Source of the DNA: an uncultured Bacteroides sp.
GTDB lineage: Bacteria > Bacteroidota > Bacteroidia > Bacteroidales > Bacteroidaceae
DNA length: 42,968 nucleotides
Reading direction: 5' to 3'
Assembly: GCF_949298305.1 (NCBI RefSeq)
Contig: NZ_CASFWU010000023.1
Coordinates: forward strand, 1-42,968
Part shown: in pieces, positions 26,903 through 35,447 of the stretch
Position numbering within the stretch: position 1 is the first letter of the stretch
Layout: every line of letters starts with the position of its first letter
Translations under genes and position numbers: made by a program
Notes under the pieces: generated by a model
What the model was told of the DNA's origin: nothing
The model's input: the letters and a program-made list of their open reading frames with translations, nothing else
Databases searched by the model: none

Positions 26903-26921
26903 TGAAAACCGGCAGCGCTGT
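26884..26921 (-). terminator. rho-independent terminator of the GH3 gene
   Basis: On the minus strand an 11-bp stem (26911-26921 with 26890-26900, one G-T pair) with a 10-nt loop is followed by a run of Ts (26884-26890). It lies 69 nt past the GH3 stop. Confidence 0.85.
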
Positions 26922-26990
26922 TCGCCTATACGGCCCGACTCCCGCAGGCGCGGACTGAAAGCCGGCGGCTTGCGAACCGGGCAGCCGGGC

Positions 26991-29204
26991 TCATTTCAAT
27001 TCAAACCGGACTGTTCCCCTGATGTCCGTAGACGAGGCGCCTATATAGACCTTGAACTTGCCCGGCTCGGCCACCCAGGCCTTGGCGGCTTCATCGTAGA
27101 ACTTCAAATCGTCAGGAGTAACGGTAAAGGTTACGGTCTGTTCTTCCCCCGGAGCGAGTGCAACCTTTGCAAAGTGCTTCAGTTCCTTCAGCGGGCGCAG
27201 CACGCTGCATTCCTCGTCGCCGATATAGAGCTGCACGACTTCCTTGCCGGCCATGTTGCCTTCGTTCTTTACGGGAACGGTTATCGTCAGCGAGCCGTCG
27301 GCAGCCATCGTCCTGGCCGAGGCCACAGGCTTGCCATAGGCAAAGGTGGTATAGCTCAGTCCGTGTCCGAAAGGAAACAGAGCCGGAATTTTCCGTGTGT
27401 CGTACCAGCGATACCCCACCAGTATGTCTTCCTTATACTCCTGACGGACGCCGTCGCCCGGATAGCTCAGTGCATCGAAAGCGTGTGCACCGCAGTCCGT
27501 CAGCCTGACCGGGAAGGAGAAAGGCAGCTTGCCGCTGGGGTTGACCGTACCGCCCAAGACATCGGCCAACGACTGCCCGCCCATGGAACCGAGATACCAG
27601 CCCTGTACAATGGCAGGCACCCTCTCTACCCACGGCATCTCCACGGCATTGCCGCTGAGCAATACCAATACCAGATTCGGGTTCACCTCCAACAAAGCCT
27701 CAATCAGTTCGTCCTGTCCGTAAGGCAAGCCGTAGTCCACACGGTCGCCCCCCTCGCAGTCCTGCAAATAATTCTTGTTCAATCCGCCCACCAGAATCAC
27801 CAGTCCGGCCTGTTTGGCCATCTCTACCGCCTCGTCACGAAGCGAGTCCGCCACCTGCTGCGGAATCTTGCCTGCCTGGCCGTACATGGGAGCATCGGCG
27901 GCATAGCCGCGGGCATATCGTACCTTGTTGCCATACAGGGCGCGCAGGCCGTCCAGCGGCGTCACCGTTTCCTTTGCCTTCAGTTCGGAAGAACCTCCGC
28001 CCTGCGTCAACACTCGGACGGCATTGTCGCCCACAACCAGAATCTGCCGGTAACGGTCTGCGGCAATCGGCAGCAAGGGCTCACCTTTCCGGGACAGAGG
28101 CCGGTTCTTCAGCAGTACGATGCCCTCATCGCCTATCTCGCGGGCCGTGGCATAGTGTTCGACCGTACAAAGAGAGCCGTAAGGCTTCTGCCGGTTCATG
28201 GCCGTACGGAAAATAAGCCGGAGGATACGCGAGGCTTTGTCATCAATCGTGCTCATAGGCACCTTACCCTCCTTCAGCATCTGCAAATAAGGGCGTGCCA
28301 GGTAATAGTCGTCGTAGGTAAACTGGCTCTCCGAAGTCAGGCCGTTGGTATAAGAGCCCATTTCAATGTCCATCCCGTTGACAGCGGCCTCGTAGGTGTC
28401 GTGCGCACCGCCCCAGTCTGTTATCACGCAACCGTCAAACTTCCAGTCTTCTTTCAATATCTTATTCAGAGTAAGTTCGTTATGGCAGGCGTGCTGGCCC
28501 CGTATCTTGTTGTAGGCCCCCATAATGCTCCACGCTCCGCCCTGCTGCACCGCAGCCTTGAAAGCCGGGAGATAGATTTCGTAGAGGGCACGGTCGCTAA
28601 GATTCACATCAATGTGGTCGCGCCACTGTTCCTGATTGTTCAGGGCATAATGTTTCACGCAGGCCGCCACGCCATTCTTCTGCAGTTCCTGGATGTAGGG
28701 CACACACATCACACTGGACAGGTAAGGGTCCTCGCCCATGTACTCGAAGTTGCGTCCGTTCAGCGGCGTGCGGTAAATATTGACACCGGGCCCCAGCAGA
28801 ACGTCTTTCTTTCGATACCGGGCTTCTTCACCGATAGCCTTACCGTATTTTGCAGCCATTTCGGGATTCCACGTAGCCGCCAGGCAGGTCAGTGCCGGAA
28901 AGGCAGTAATGCTGTCGTTCGTCCAGTTGGCATAGCCCCAGTCATTCCAGTTGATTTCGGCACGAACGCCGTGAGGTCCGTCGCTCATCCACAGTTCCGG
29001 AATGCCCAACCGGGGAACGCCTGCACTGCTAAACTTGCTTTGCGCATGGCAAAGGGCCACTTTCTCTTCCAGTGTCATCCGGTTGAGAGCATCTTCCACT
29101 CGTTTTTCAATAGGTTGGGCATCATCCAGGTAAACAGGAGTTTGTGCCGACAGGATTCCCATCGAGCTTCCCAACAATAAAGTAACCAAAAATAGCTTTT
29201 TCAT
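26991..29204 (-). CDS. secreted glycoside hydrolase family 3 beta-glycosidase
   Basis: Encodes a 737-residue GH3 enzyme with a Sec signal peptide (residues 1-20, MKKLFLVTLLLGSSMGILSA), so it acts in the periplasm. The N-terminal barrel has SDGPHGVR, KHYALNNQE and the nucleophile motif ITDWGGAHD with Asp263. The second domain contains the GGGSS region. A C-terminal fibronectin type III-like domain follows (about residues 640-737). The domain order is that of beta-glucosidases, but GH3 also includes xylosidases and others, so the substrate is not settled. There is no SusC/SusD pair nearby, so it is not in a classical polysaccharide utilisation locus. Confidence 0.93.
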   Translation of the reverse strand: MKKLFLVTLLLGSSMGILSAQTPVYLDDAQPIEKRVEDALNRMTLEEKVALCHAQSKFSSAGVPRLGIPELWMSDGPHGVRAEINWNDWGYANWTNDSITAFPALTCLAATWNPEMAAKYGKAIGEEARYRKKDVLLGPGVNIYRTPLNGRNFEYMGEDPYLSSVMCVPYIQELQKNGVAACVKHYALNNQEQWRDHIDVNLSDRALYEIYLPAFKAAVQQGGAWSIMGAYNKIRGQHACHNELTLNKILKEDWKFDGCVITDWGGAHDTYEAAVNGMDIEMGSYTNGLTSESQFTYDDYYLARPYLQMLKEGKVPMSTIDDKASRILRLIFRTAMNRQKPYGSLCTVEHYATAREIGDEGIVLLKNRPLSRKGEPLLPIAADRYRQILVVGDNAVRVLTQGGGSSELKAKETVTPLDGLRALYGNKVRYARGYAADAPMYGQAGKIPQQVADSLRDEAVEMAKQAGLVILVGGLNKNYLQDCEGGDRVDYGLPYGQDELIEALLEVNPNLVLVLLSGNAVEMPWVERVPAIVQGWYLGSMGGQSLADVLGGTVNPSGKLPFSFPVRLTDCGAHAFDALSYPGDGVRQEYKEDILVGYRWYDTRKIPALFPFGHGLSYTTFAYGKPVASARTMAADGSLTITVPVKNEGNMAGKEVVQLYIGDEECSVLRPLKELKHFAKVALAPGEEQTVTFTVTPDDLKFYDEAAKAWVAEPGKFKVYIGASSTDIRGTVRFELK

Positions 29205-29353
29205 TTTCCCCTTAAATTTGCAACACTATAAACGTTGTTTTTCATAAATAGCCGGGCTCATGACACCCATCACCCGGAAGCCTGCCTGAAACAAAGAGCA
29301 GCATGCTTCAGTGTTGCATGGAGAGAAAGCAAACTACCCCTTGACAGACATGG

Positions 29354-29383
29354 CAAAAATAAGGATAAATCCGGAAGAAACAA
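29354..29383 (-). promoter_or_regulatory. candidate promoter of the GH3 gene
   Basis: On the minus strand, TTG (29381-29383), a 19-nt spacer and TATTTTTG (29354-29361) fit the Bacteroides consensus. It would give a leader of about 140 nt. The 29205-29557 gap otherwise contains only the terminator at 29475-29516. Confidence 0.55.
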
Positions 29384-29474
29384 CCTGTTTCTGAAAGGAA
29401 TATTCCTTACCTGCACCACAAAGGAACACCCGGACACCCATACAAACGGTGCATGCCAGGGTCTGGAAGCGGCC

Positions 29475-29516
29475 TGAAAGAAAAAAGGCACTGCCGATAA
29501 GAATCGGCAGTGCCTT
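29475..29516 (-). terminator. rho-independent terminator of the outer membrane protein gene
   Basis: A perfect 14-bp stem (29485-29498 with 29503-29516) with a 4-nt loop is followed on the minus strand by a T-rich tract from 29486 downward. It lies 41 nt past the stop of the beta-barrel protein gene. Confidence 0.9.
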
Positions 29517-29557
29517 CGTCATATTGTCAACACATAATCCTTGTATGCGCTTTAGCT

Positions 29558-30136
29558 TTAGAAGATGTAAGCGGCAGAAATTTGCCAAGTCTTGGTCTTT
29601 CCGTTACCACCAATTTCATCTACAATAGCATCAGTTGCATTCTTCAATGAGAAACTGTCACCCAGCGGAATCTGGTAGTTCACACCAACCTGCAGATGCT
29701 TGATTAACTTCACACCGACACCCAGGTTCAAACCGACCTGTGTCTTATTGGTTTTTACATTCTCCCAATCAATATCCTTGAAATTGAAGAAGAAATCAGG
29801 ACCGGCTGCCACGTAAACACCCAGCAAACTGCCCAACCCGATGGTATATTTCAGATTGACAGGTATCTCAATGCCCTGCTGTTTCCAGTCATCCTCACCG
29901 CGCTGGGAGTACATCAATGCTCCATCCACTCCCAAGCCCAACACAGGAATAGTGATTTCCGCCATAGGACCGATAAAGAAACCGGTTGTATTGTCACTTG
30001 TGCCGACGTTCTTCACATCCAGCTTTGACATATTCAAACCACCTTTTACACCGAACTTGATAAGCTGAGCTTGAGCCGGCATAGCCATAGCCAGACAGCA
30101 TACGGCCAATACGAATACACTTAAAATCTTTTTCAT
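29558..30136 (-). CDS. small outer membrane beta-barrel protein
   Basis: Encodes a protein of 192 residues from the preferred start MKKILSVFVLAVCC. A Sec signal peptide (about residues 1-23, ending PAQAQ) is followed by alternating hydrophobic strands (IKFGVKGGLNMSKLD, TTGFFIGPMAEITIPVLGLGVDGALMYSQRG, LGVYVAAGPDFFFNF, QVGVNYQIPLGDSF) and a terminal aromatic residue in WQISAAYIF. This is the pattern of the outer-membrane beta-barrel (OMP_b-brl) families of Bacteroidetes. The function is unknown. The frame is open to 30199 but the longer start would put non-signal sequence first. The -7 match TATATTTG is at 30164-30171 on the minus strand, with a TTG 22 nt further upstream. Confidence 0.88.
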   Translation of the reverse strand: MKKILSVFVLAVCCLAMAMPAQAQLIKFGVKGGLNMSKLDVKNVGTSDNTTGFFIGPMAEITIPVLGLGVDGALMYSQRGEDDWKQQGIEIPVNLKYTIGLGSLLGVYVAAGPDFFFNFKDIDWENVKTNKTQVGLNLGVGVKLIKHLQVGVNYQIPLGDSFSLKNATDAIVDEIGGNGKTKTWQISAAYIF

Positions 30137-30308
30137 AATTCTAATATGTTTAAATTGTCGAGACAAATATATACAAATTCTTCTAACGAGAAACAACAAT
30201 GACTCAAAAATGTTCGGAAAACAAGGAAAAGGAATCGGACAAAAACAAATATGACGGAAAAAACAAAAAAAATAGGTCCTCGCAATGCCATCATTCAGAA
30301 AAAGGTAT

Positions 30309-30316
30309 TACTTTTG
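30309..30316 (+). promoter_or_regulatory. -7 element of tRNA-Ser gene
   Basis: TACTTTTG matches TAnnTTTG 12 nt before the tRNA 5' end. No TTG is seen at the usual spacing upstream, so this is only a partial promoter match. Confidence 0.45.
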
Positions 30317-30327
30317 CCACGTCAAAA

Positions 30328-30416
30328 GGAAAGATGCCAGAGTGATCGAATGGACCGGACTCGAAATCCGGCGAACGGCTTATGCTGTTCCGTGGGTTTG
30401 AATCCCACTCTTTCCG
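30328..30416 (+). tRNA. tRNA-Ser (anticodon CGA)
   Basis: An 89-nt class II tRNA with acceptor GGAAAGA/TCTTTCC (30328-30334 with 30409-30415) and discriminator G. The anticodon arm is CCGGA-CTCGAAA-TCCGG (anticodon CGA), followed by a long variable arm and the T arm GTGGG-TTTGAAT-CCCAC. No CCA is encoded. Confidence 0.97.
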
Positions 30417-30422
30417 CTTCAA

Positions 30423-30460
30423 AAAAATAGAGATTAAGCCTTGGCTCAATCTCTATTTTT
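30423..30460. terminator. terminator after tRNA-Ser
   Basis: A 13-bp A/T-rich stem (30423-30435 with 30448-30460), capped by a GC stem near 30438-30445, gives a T tract on the plus strand for the tRNA. The complementary T tract on the minus strand can terminate the ABC transporter operon ending at 30503. Confidence 0.85.
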
Positions 30461-30502
30461 CTTTTCTGCCCTTATCATCTGTCAGGTTCCTTACACCATC
30501 CT

Positions 30503-31192
30503 TCAGCCCCCGCATTCCTCTTTCTGTCCGCATAAACCGGCATCAACCACAGCGCCGTCCTTCAGATGAATGGTGCGGTCGGTGATGCGGGCCAGGCTCT
30601 CGTCGTGGGTCACGATGACAAACGTCTGCCCCAGGCGGTCGCGCAGGTCGAAGAAGAGTTGGTGAAGTTCGTCCTTGTTATGGGTGTCGAGGCTGCCCGA
30701 AGGCTCGTCGGCCAGCACTACGGCCGGGCGGTTGATGAGGGCGCGGGCTACGGCCACTCGCTGCTTCTCGCCGCCGGACAGTTCGCTGGGCTTGTGCGAG
30801 GCGCGGTCGGCAAGACCCATCAGATTCAGCATGTCGAGGGCGGCAGACTTGGCCTCCTGCTGGCCGCTGCCGGCAATGAAGGCGGGAATCATGACGTTCT
30901 CCAGCGCGGTGAACTCGGGCAGCAGCTGGTGAAACTGGAAGACGAAGCCGATGCGGCGGTTGCGGAAGGCGGAGAGCTCGCGTTCCTTCAGGCGGTTCAC
31001 TTCCGTGCCGTCTATGCGGACCATGCCCGTATCGGGTGCGTCCAGCGTACCCATAATCTGTAGCAAGGTGGTTTTTCCGGCACCGCTGGGTCCAACGATG
31101 CTCACCACTTCGCCTTTCTCTATCTGCATGTCGATGCCCCTGAGCACTTGCAGGGAACCGAAACTCTTGGTGATGCCTTCCAACTGAATCAT
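30503..31192 (-). CDS. ABC transporter ATP-binding protein, LolD/MacB type
   Basis: Encodes a 229-residue ATPase with Walker A GPSGAGKTTLL (about residues 34-44), the signature LSGGEKQRVAVARAL, Walker B VVLADEPSGSLD and the H-loop IVTHDE. The subtype resembles LolD, which powers lipoprotein release to the outer membrane, or MacB-like exporters. No permease gene is adjacent; in Bacteroides the LolC/E-like permeases are often elsewhere. It is 29 nt downstream of tcdA and seems to be last in an antiporter-tcdA-ABC operon. Confidence 0.88.
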   Translation of the reverse strand: MIQLEGITKSFGSLQVLRGIDMQIEKGEVVSIVGPSGAGKTTLLQIMGTLDAPDTGMVRIDGTEVNRLKERELSAFRNRRIGFVFQFHQLLPEFTALENVMIPAFIAGSGQQEAKSAALDMLNLMGLADRASHKPSELSGGEKQRVAVARALINRPAVVLADEPSGSLDTHNKDELHQLFFDLRDRLGQTFVIVTHDESLARITDRTIHLKDGAVVDAGLCGQKEECGG

Positions 31193-31221
31193 ATTCTTCT
31201 TTCACTACAGTTATATTCGTT

Positions 31222-31932
31222 TTACAATCGTCTGATGACATACTCCGCCAGGTAGCAGCCGAAAACGGCGGGCATGTAGCTCACCGTGCCGCAGGTGGAC
31301 TTTTTGTTCTGCTCGTCATCAGTCAGGAGGACGGCGTTCGGGTCAGCCTGCTCGGTACTGAACACGACGGGCAGTTTGTGGCGGATGCCCATCTTCTGGA
31401 GCCGCTTGCGCACAGCCTTGCTCAGCCCGCAATGGTAGGTGTCCCAAATGTCGGCAAACCGTATCTGCGTGATGTCGCTCTTGGCTCCCGCCCCCATACT
31501 GGACACAATCTTAATGCGTCGTCTCAGTGCCTCGGCTATGAGGTGACACTTGGGCGAGAGGGTGTCGATGGCATCGACCACGAAGTCGTAGCGGTCGGCG
31601 TCGAGCAGCGCGGGGATGTTCTCGTCCTTCAGGAAGACGGGCAGCACGTTGAGCTGCACCTCGGGGTTGATGTCGCGGAAGCGGGCGGCCAGCACTTCGG
31701 CTTTCGGCTGCCCCACGGTGGAGTGCAGCGCGGGCAGCTGGCGGTTGATGTTGGTGGGCTGCACGGTATCGGCATCGACCAGCGTCAGACGCCCCACTCC
31801 GGCGCGGCAAATCATCTCGGCGGCATAGGCGCCCACGCCGCCCAGCCCAACCACCAGCACATGGGCACGGGCCAGGCGATTCATCTTCTCTTCACCCAGC
31901 AGGATGCGGGTACGTTGTTTCCAGTCTTCCAT
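31222..31932 (-). CDS. tcdA: tRNA threonylcarbamoyladenosine dehydratase
   Basis: Encodes a 236-residue E1-like (ThiF/MoeB superfamily) enzyme of the TcdA/CsdL group, which cyclises t6A37 to ct6A in tRNAs reading ANN codons. The nucleotide-binding GLGGVGAYAAEM motif is near residues 30-41. LVDADTVQPTNINRQLPA holds the Asp and Arg residues of the adenylation site, and DAIDTLSPKCHLI is also typical. The late STCGTVSYMPAVFG segment is TcdA-like. It follows the antiporter gene by 31 nt. Confidence 0.93.
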   Translation of the reverse strand: MEDWKQRTRILLGEEKMNRLARAHVLVVGLGGVGAYAAEMICRAGVGRLTLVDADTVQPTNINRQLPALHSTVGQPKAEVLAARFRDINPEVQLNVLPVFLKDENIPALLDADRYDFVVDAIDTLSPKCHLIAEALRRRIKIVSSMGAGAKSDITQIRFADIWDTYHCGLSKAVRKRLQKMGIRHKLPVVFSTEQADPNAVLLTDDEQNKKSTCGTVSYMPAVFGCYLAEYVIRRL

Positions 31933-31963
31933 CGGTCAGCTGTTATATATATAATAAGGTATA

Positions 31964-34096
31964 TCAACCATTCTTCTTGAACCACTTGTAGAACCATTTG
32001 CCCACCTTCTCGTAGTGCTGCGCCTCGTTGTTGCCACGCGGGTTGGAGAAGGACATGGCATCCTGCGGCTCGCCCAACTGGTCGGGATAGAGCACAATCA
32101 GGCTGTTGTTGGCAAAGTAACGGCCCAACTGGGCAGGCAGTTTCTCGAACGAGCTGTCATAGGAAATGGAGCCCGGACGCGCACTGATGATAACCAGCAG
32201 GTGGTCGTAGTTGACCTGTCCTGTCAGCAGGAGCAAATCGCCCCAGTCGTCCAGCAGGGTGAAATCGGTCATAGTCTGCCCATACTTCTTTCCTATTAAC
32301 GCTTGCAGGCGCGGTGTGGTTTCCTCGTTGGCAAAGAAATGCACGCGGCATCCCAGCGTGGTGCCCATGCGGCAGAAGTGCTCCACCCACTTCTGGAAAC
32401 CGGCTTCGTACTCCGCCTTGGGAGGAACGGCCACGATGATGCGGCGCAGGGTGTTGATGGGGATGAGGAACTTGGACACCATGACTTCGCGGTGAAGTCC
32501 CTTCAGCAGGTTTTCGGTGAGCATACCGAAGAAGGAATCGACGATGGTGGCCTTGCGGTGCAGACCGATGATGACGTCCGTCACGCCGTGCTCCTTGGCC
32601 GTATGGATGATGCCTGCGGCAATGTTCAGGTCGTAGCGGCTGATTTGCTTCAGGTTGACGTCGGCCGAGGCCGTAATCATGGCCGCCTTCTCCAGGTAGC
32701 GTTTCCCGCGCGCTTCGGAGTTACCCGAGTTGTTGCTGTCGTTCACCACATTGAGGGCTATCAGGTTGTCCTTCATCTTCGGGTCGCGTATCACCAGCGA
32801 GAGGTTCATCAGGTCTTCTATTGTGTCGGGATTGGCCACAGAAATCAATATCTTCTCAGGCTCGCGAGAACGGTCTTCCTCCAAGTGCGCCTCATCCATG
32901 GCTATCTTGCGGGCAGCACGCTCGGTGATGAACGAGCTGACCACGCACGTCACCAGGATGAGCAGTACGGTGCCATTCAGCACGTCCTCGTTCAGCAAGC
33001 GTTCACCATTGGGCAGGATGATGCCGTAACCCACCAGCACCGCTGCCAGCGTGGCCGCCGCCTGTGCCGTGCTCAGTCCGTACATGGACTGCCGTTCCAG
33101 CGCGGACATGCCGTATATCTTCTGCGTCAGCCAGCAGGCAATCCATTTGCCCAGCAGGGCCATTACAATCATCACGCCCGCCACCTTCAACGCGTCGCCG
33201 TGGCCGAAGATGACGTGGATGTCAATCAGCATCCCCACCCCTATCAGGAAGTAGGGGATGAACAGCGCGTTGCCCACAAACTCCAGGTGGTTCATCAATG
33301 GAGATACATGCGGTATCAGGCGGTTCAGCACCAGACCCGCCAGGAAGGCGCCCAGGATGCCCTCCATGCCCACGAACTCCATCAGACCCGCACCCAGAAA
33401 GACCAGGGCGAGGACGAAGATGAACTGCATCACGTTGTCGTCGTAGCGGCGGAAGAACCAGCGCCCGATGCGCGGGAAGGACCAGATGATGAGCGAGCCC
33501 AGGAAGATGACCTTCACCACCAGCCACAGCCAGAACAGCCCGCCCGACTCGCCTTTGAACAAGCCGCCCACTACGGCCAGGACGAGCAGCGTCAGCGTGT
33601 CCGTCACCGCCGTACCGCCTACGGCTATGACCACGCTGCGATGGCGCGACACGCCGTAACGGATGACAATGGGGTAAGCCACCAGTGTGTGCGAGGCATA
33701 CATGCTGGCCAGCAGCACCGACGTCAGCACGCCGTACTTCAGCAGCGAGACGTTGGCCACAAAGCCTATCACGATGGGCACCACAAAGGCCAGCACGCCC
33801 AGCACCAGGGCCTTGCCCTTGTTCTGTTTCAGGTCGCCCATGTTCATTTCGAGCCCGGCCAGGAACATGATGTAGTACAGGCCTACCTTGCCGAACAGTT
33901 CGAAGCTGCTGTCGCGAGCCAGGATGTTGAACCCGTGCTCGCCGATGACCAGTCCCGCCAGAATCATGCCGATGATGTGCGGAATGCGCAGCTTGTTGAG
34001 CAGCATCGGGGCAAACAAGATGATGAGGAGTACAAGGAGGAATATCCATGTAGGATCCGTAATGGGAAGGTTCAGAGTAAAGTCAAGCCAATCCAT
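31964..34096 (-). CDS. cation:proton antiporter (CPA2) with C-terminal universal stress-type domain
   Basis: Encodes about 710 residues. Twelve or so transmembrane segments (about residues 15-395) of the Na+/H+ exchanger fold include the paired LRIPHIIGMILAGLVIGEHG and EGILGAFLAGLVLNRL regions typical of CPA2 (KefB/NapA-like) antiporters. The remaining 300 residues are soluble and contain USP-like alpha/beta segments (ILISVANPDTIEDLMNLSLVI; GVTDVIIGLHRKATIVDSFFG) instead of the TrkA-N domain of KefB. It likely exchanges Na+ or K+ for H+ with cytosolic regulation. The frame is open upstream to 34198, but MDWLDFTLNLP at 34096 precedes the first membrane helix directly, and a -7 match (TATTTTTG, 34124-34131) lies inside the longer version. 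Confidence 0.88.
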   Translation of the reverse strand: MDWLDFTLNLPITDPTWIFLLVLLIILFAPMLLNKLRIPHIIGMILAGLVIGEHGFNILARDSSFELFGKVGLYYIMFLAGLEMNMGDLKQNKGKALVLGVLAFVVPIVIGFVANVSLLKYGVLTSVLLASMYASHTLVAYPIVIRYGVSRHRSVVIAVGGTAVTDTLTLLVLAVVGGLFKGESGGLFWLWLVVKVIFLGSLIIWSFPRIGRWFFRRYDDNVMQFIFVLALVFLGAGLMEFVGMEGILGAFLAGLVLNRLIPHVSPLMNHLEFVGNALFIPYFLIGVGMLIDIHVIFGHGDALKVAGVMIVMALLGKWIACWLTQKIYGMSALERQSMYGLSTAQAAATLAAVLVGYGIILPNGERLLNEDVLNGTVLLILVTCVVSSFITERAARKIAMDEAHLEEDRSREPEKILISVANPDTIEDLMNLSLVIRDPKMKDNLIALNVVNDSNNSGNSEARGKRYLEKAAMITASADVNLKQISRYDLNIAAGIIHTAKEHGVTDVIIGLHRKATIVDSFFGMLTENLLKGLHREVMVSKFLIPINTLRRIIVAVPPKAEYEAGFQKWVEHFCRMGTTLGCRVHFFANEETTPRLQALIGKKYGQTMTDFTLLDDWGDLLLLTGQVNYDHLLVIISARPGSISYDSSFEKLPAQLGRYFANNSLIVLYPDQLGEPQDAMSFSNPRGNNEAQHYEKVGKWFYKWFKKNG

Positions 34097-34263
34097 AAGC
34101 TGCTCGTTTAGGGGTTTCAGGTGCAAAAATAAGAAAAAACTCGGCAGGTGCCACCACGGCCCTGCCAATATTTGCGCACACCCGGCAGAACAAGGCAAGG
34201 CCTTTCTGCAACGAAAAACACAAAAAACGTAGCCTCGAGTAGCAGAGAAAACATAAAATGTTG

Positions 34264-34271
34264 TAAATTTG
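34264..34271 (+). promoter_or_regulatory. -7 element upstream of asd
   Basis: TAAATTTG matches TAnnTTTG 49 nt before the asd ATG. No TTG is found 19-20 nt upstream, so it is a partial match. Confidence 0.45.
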
Positions 34272-34320
34272 CGGCTTGAATTGACATTCTACAAATTACA
34301 TAAAAAAACAAAGAAAGAAA

Positions 34321-35328
34321 ATGAAAGTAGCAATTGTTGGAGCAAGCGGAGCCGTGGGACAGGAGTTCCTGCGAGTGCTCGATGAGAGAAATTTTCCGTT
34401 GGACGAGTTAGTGTTGTTCGGTTCGAAACGCAGTGCAGGCACGAAATACACCTTCCGCGGTAAACAGATCGAGGTCAAACTCTTGCAACACAACGATGAC
34501 TTTAAAGGTGTGGACATAGCTTTCACTTCCGCCGGAGCAGGCACCTCCAAAGAATTCGCCGAGACCATCACCAAGTATGGCGCCGTAATGATAGATAACT
34601 CCAGTGCCTTCCGCATGGATGCCGACGTGCCCCTCGTGGTGCCCGAAGTCAATCCCGCTGACGCCAAGGACCGTCCGCGCGGCATCATAGCCAACCCCAA
34701 TTGCACTACCATCCAGATGGTCGTTGCGCTGAAGGCCATTGAACAACTGTCGCACATCAAGACGGTACACGTGTCCACCTACCAGGCTGCCAGCGGTGCC
34801 GGAGCCGCCGCTATGGACGAGCTGTACACGCAATATCGCCAGGTGCTGGCCGGAGAGCCCGTCACCGTGGAGAAGTTCGCCTACCAGCTGGCCTTCAACC
34901 TCATCCCGCAGATTGACGTGTTCACCGACAACGGCTATACGAAGGAAGAGATGAAAATGTACAACGAGACGCGCAAAATCATGCACTCCGACGTCAAGGT
35001 GAGCGCCACCTGCGTACGCGTGCCCGCCCTCCGCTCCCACTCCGAGAGCATCTGGGTGGAGACCGAGCGCCCCATCTCCGTGGAAGAGGCCCGCGAAGCC
35101 TTCAGCAAGGGCGAGGGACTGGTGCTGATGGACAATCCTGCCGAAAAGGAATATCCCATGCCGCTCTTCCTGGCCGGGAAGGACCCCGTCTACGTGGGCC
35201 GCATCCGCAAGGACCTGACCAACGACTGCGGACTGGCATTCTGGATTGTAGGCGACCAAATCAAGAAGGGAGCCGCCCTGAACGCCGTACAGATTGCCGA
35301 ATGGCTCATTAAGGAGAACGCCCTCTAA
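34321..35328 (+). CDS. asd: aspartate-semialdehyde dehydrogenase
   Basis: Encodes the 335-residue enzyme that reduces aspartyl phosphate to aspartate semialdehyde, the branch point to lysine/diaminopimelate, threonine and methionine. The NADP-binding GASGAVGQEFLRVL is at residues 7-20, and the catalytic Cys128 is in NPNCTTIQM. The substrate-binding Arg and the catalytic His lie in the RVPALRSHSES segment. Length and motifs are complete. It is monocistronic, with a strong terminator downstream. Confidence 0.97.
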   Translation: MKVAIVGASGAVGQEFLRVLDERNFPLDELVLFGSKRSAGTKYTFRGKQIEVKLLQHNDDFKGVDIAFTSAGAGTSKEFAETITKYGAVMIDNSSAFRMDADVPLVVPEVNPADAKDRPRGIIANPNCTTIQMVVALKAIEQLSHIKTVHVSTYQAASGAGAAAMDELYTQYRQVLAGEPVTVEKFAYQLAFNLIPQIDVFTDNGYTKEEMKMYNETRKIMHSDVKVSATCVRVPALRSHSESIWVETERPISVEEAREAFSKGEGLVLMDNPAEKEYPMPLFLAGKDPVYVGRIRKDLTNDCGLAFWIVGDQIKKGAALNAVQIAEWLIKENAL

Positions 35329-35348
35329 GCCCTCTGCCGGGCATACAT

Positions 35349-35417
35349 AAACAGAAGGCCACAGACTTCCTTCAGCGGGACTCAGTCCCCAAAGGATGTC
35401 TGTGGTCTTCTGTTTTT
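35349..35417. terminator. terminator between asd and the nitrilase gene
   Basis: An 18-bp stem (35349-35366 with 35398-35415, one G-T pair) with a secondary GGGACT hairpin in the loop is followed by Ts at 35413-35417 on the plus strand. The A residues at the other end give a T tract on the minus strand, so it can serve both convergent genes. Confidence 0.9.
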
Positions 35418-35447
35418 CGGTATGCCGCAGGGGAAGCGACCGACGGA

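Noticed and set aside
24314..26905. 863-codon open frame on the plus strand opposite priA
   Set aside because: It mirrors a gene with full PriA motifs, has no recognisable domain, and is explained by high-GC codon bias that keeps the antisense frame free of stops.
26841..29180. 779-codon open frame opposite the GH3 gene
   Set aside because: Antisense shadow; the minus strand has a signal peptide and all GH3 motifs.
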